In this document: in pieces, positions 12,077 to 13,066 of the stretch
How the letters are laid out: the number at the start of each line of letters is the position of its first letter
Numbering within the stretch: position 1 is the stretch's first letter
Source of the DNA: Anaerolineae bacterium
GTDB lineage: Bacteria; Chloroflexota; Anaerolineae; Anaerolineales; Villigracilaceae
Direction of reading: 5' to 3'
DNA length: 13,066 nt
NCBI GenBank assembly: GCA_003694975.1
Contig: RFJH01000244.1
Location: 1 to 13,066, forward strand
The notes under the pieces: model-generated
What the model was told of the DNA's origin: nothing
Databases searched by the model: none
What the model saw: only the letters and a program-made list of their open reading frames with translations
Translations under genes and position numbers: made by a program

Positions 12077-13066
12077 TTAGGTGGCGTTCAGACGAATGGT
12101 GAACGTACTTCCCTTCCCCGGCTCACTTTCCACTTCCAGGACACCGTTGTGTTGCTCGATGACCTGTTTGGTGATGGCCAGCCCCAGGCCGAGGCCTCCA
12201 AAGAGGTCATCGCCGGCGCGTTCCAGGTGGTAGAAACGGTCGAAGATATAGGGGCGAATCTCCGGGTCAATACCGATGCCGTGGTCTTCCAGAGCGATGA
12301 TAACCTGGCCGTTGTCCTGGCTCAGGCGCAGTTCCACGTCGCCGCCGTTCGGGCTGAATTTGATGGCGTTATCTACCAGGCAGGTGAGCGCACGTTCCAG
12401 GGAGCGTGCATCTCCAAGCACCGTCGGGGCACGACGCGGTATCTTCAAGCGCAGTTTCACCCCTTGTTTGCGAGCCTGCTCCTTGTAAGCATCCAGGACG
12501 TTTCGGGCAATCTCGCCGAGGTCCACTTCCTGGAATTCAGGGAGCACGAGGTCCAGTTCCTGGAGGAAGAGAATGTCGTTGACCAGGTTGATGATTTGCT
12601 GGATGTTGCGTGCCACGGTATCTACGGCCTGCTGAAATTCTTCGCCGGAGAGTATCCCTTTCTGAATCAGTTGCAGGAAACCGCTGGCGGCCATCAAGGG
12701 GGTGCGCAATTCATGAGCGACCATGCTCAGGAACTCGCGGCGCTTGAGTTCCTGCTCGGCGAGTTGCTGGTACGCCTGTGCCAGTTCGCGGGCGCGCAGA
12801 CGCAGGTCCTCGATGGCCATTTCATCGTTCTCACGCAGGCGGCGGCTGATTTCGCGCACCATCGCGACGGCCACGCTGCTGCTGCGTCTCAGGACATGGT
12901 CGAAGGCCGTTTTCTGGATTTCCAGTACTACCAATTGGTTTTTCGCGGTCACGGTGGCGGCGCGCGGCGCATTGTGAATCAGGGCCATCTCGCCGAAAAA
13001 GTCCCCCGGTCCCAAGGTCTTCAGCAGGCGCACTTCGGCGTTGTTGACGATTTTGGTGACCTCCGC
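12077..13066 (-). CDS. Sensor histidine kinase with N-terminal cyclic-nucleotide-binding-type domain (partial)
   Basis: The frame runs from the right window edge to the TAA at 12077-12079, so the 5' end is missing; 329 residues are visible. A GTG at 13033 is not a credible start because the preceding codons (AEVTKIVNNAE) continue the same domain. Visible residues about 1-65 are the C-terminal half of a CAP_ED/cNMP-binding fold, with LGPGDFFGEMALIHNAPRAATVTA carrying the phosphate-binding-cassette-like FGEMAL and PRAATV. A coiled coil follows (about 75-110), then HisKA REFLSMVAHELRTPL with phospho-accepting His at about 118. HATPase_c shows the N box DNAIKFSPNGG, G1 EDHGIGID, the F box FDRFYHLE and G2 GGLGLGLAI. 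No membrane segment or receiver domain is seen in this part. It probably reports a small-molecule or redox signal to an unseen response regulator. Confidence 0.9.
   Translation of the reverse strand, partial: AEVTKIVNNAEVRLLKTLGPGDFFGEMALIHNAPRAATVTAKNQLVVLEIQKTAFDHVLRRSSSVAVAMVREISRRLRENDEMAIEDLRLRARELAQAYQQLAEQELKRREFLSMVAHELRTPLMAASGFLQLIQKGILSGEEFQQAVDTVARNIQQIINLVNDILFLQELDLVLPEFQEVDLGEIARNVLDAYKEQARKQGVKLRLKIPRRAPTVLGDARSLERALTCLVDNAIKFSPNGGDVELRLSQDNGQVIIALEDHGIGIDPEIRPYIFDRFYHLERAGDDLFGGLGLGLAITKQVIEQHNGVLEVESEPGKGSTFTIRLNAT

Overview
The window is about 13 kb of GC-rich (roughly 60 %) bacterial DNA, densely coding, with many 4-base ATGA gene overlaps. The gene mix best fits a Chloroflexota (Anaerolineae-like) bacterium: a Ccm-type haem exporter set, a TlyA rRNA methylase, a decaprenyl-phosphate-phosphoribosyltransferase-like UbiA protein coupled to mevalonate kinase, an Fe-S-type RicT/PSP1 protein, and start codons placed directly after -10 boxes. 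This assignment is inferred from gene content; no marker gene such as rRNA is present.

Layout. (1) 1-2619, plus strand: the 3' end of a membrane protein gene, then ccmA, ccmB, ccmC and a short ccmD-like gene. This is the haem-exporting/handling ABC module of cytochrome c maturation system I, closed by a strong hairpin that probably also terminates the convergent tlyA. (2) 2687-3472, minus: tlyA, a 2'-O-ribose rRNA methylase. (3) 3580-5423, plus: a UbiA-family prenyl-phosphate phosphoribosyltransferase and mevalonate kinase in a two-gene operon, probably from a leaderless promoter and ending in a branched hairpin with a T-rich tail. (4) 5584-7661, plus: feoA and feoB for ferrous iron uptake, with a recognisable promoter and a leader holding two hairpins. 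(5) 7668-8864, minus: an M20 amidohydrolase. (6) 8894-9361: a noncoding block of palindromic repeats. (7) 9331-11989, minus: an operon of ricT, a PIG-L/LmbE deacetylase and a BtuF-like metal/corrinoid receptor domain protein, each overlapping the next by 4 bases, with a leaderless-type TATAAT box before ricT. (8) 12077 to the right edge, minus: a sensor histidine kinase with an N-terminal cyclic-nucleotide-binding-type domain, cut by the window end.

How the parts connect. The Ccm and Feo genes both concern haem and iron. The UbiA/mevalonate kinase pair links isoprenoid precursor supply with use of a polyprenyl phosphate. The least explained parts are the repeat block at 8.9-9.36 kb, whose hairpin stems differ in sequence between copies yet remain self-complementary, and the coupled ricT / PIG-L / signal-less BtuF-like operon. 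I found no tRNA, rRNA, CRISPR array, transposase or phage gene.
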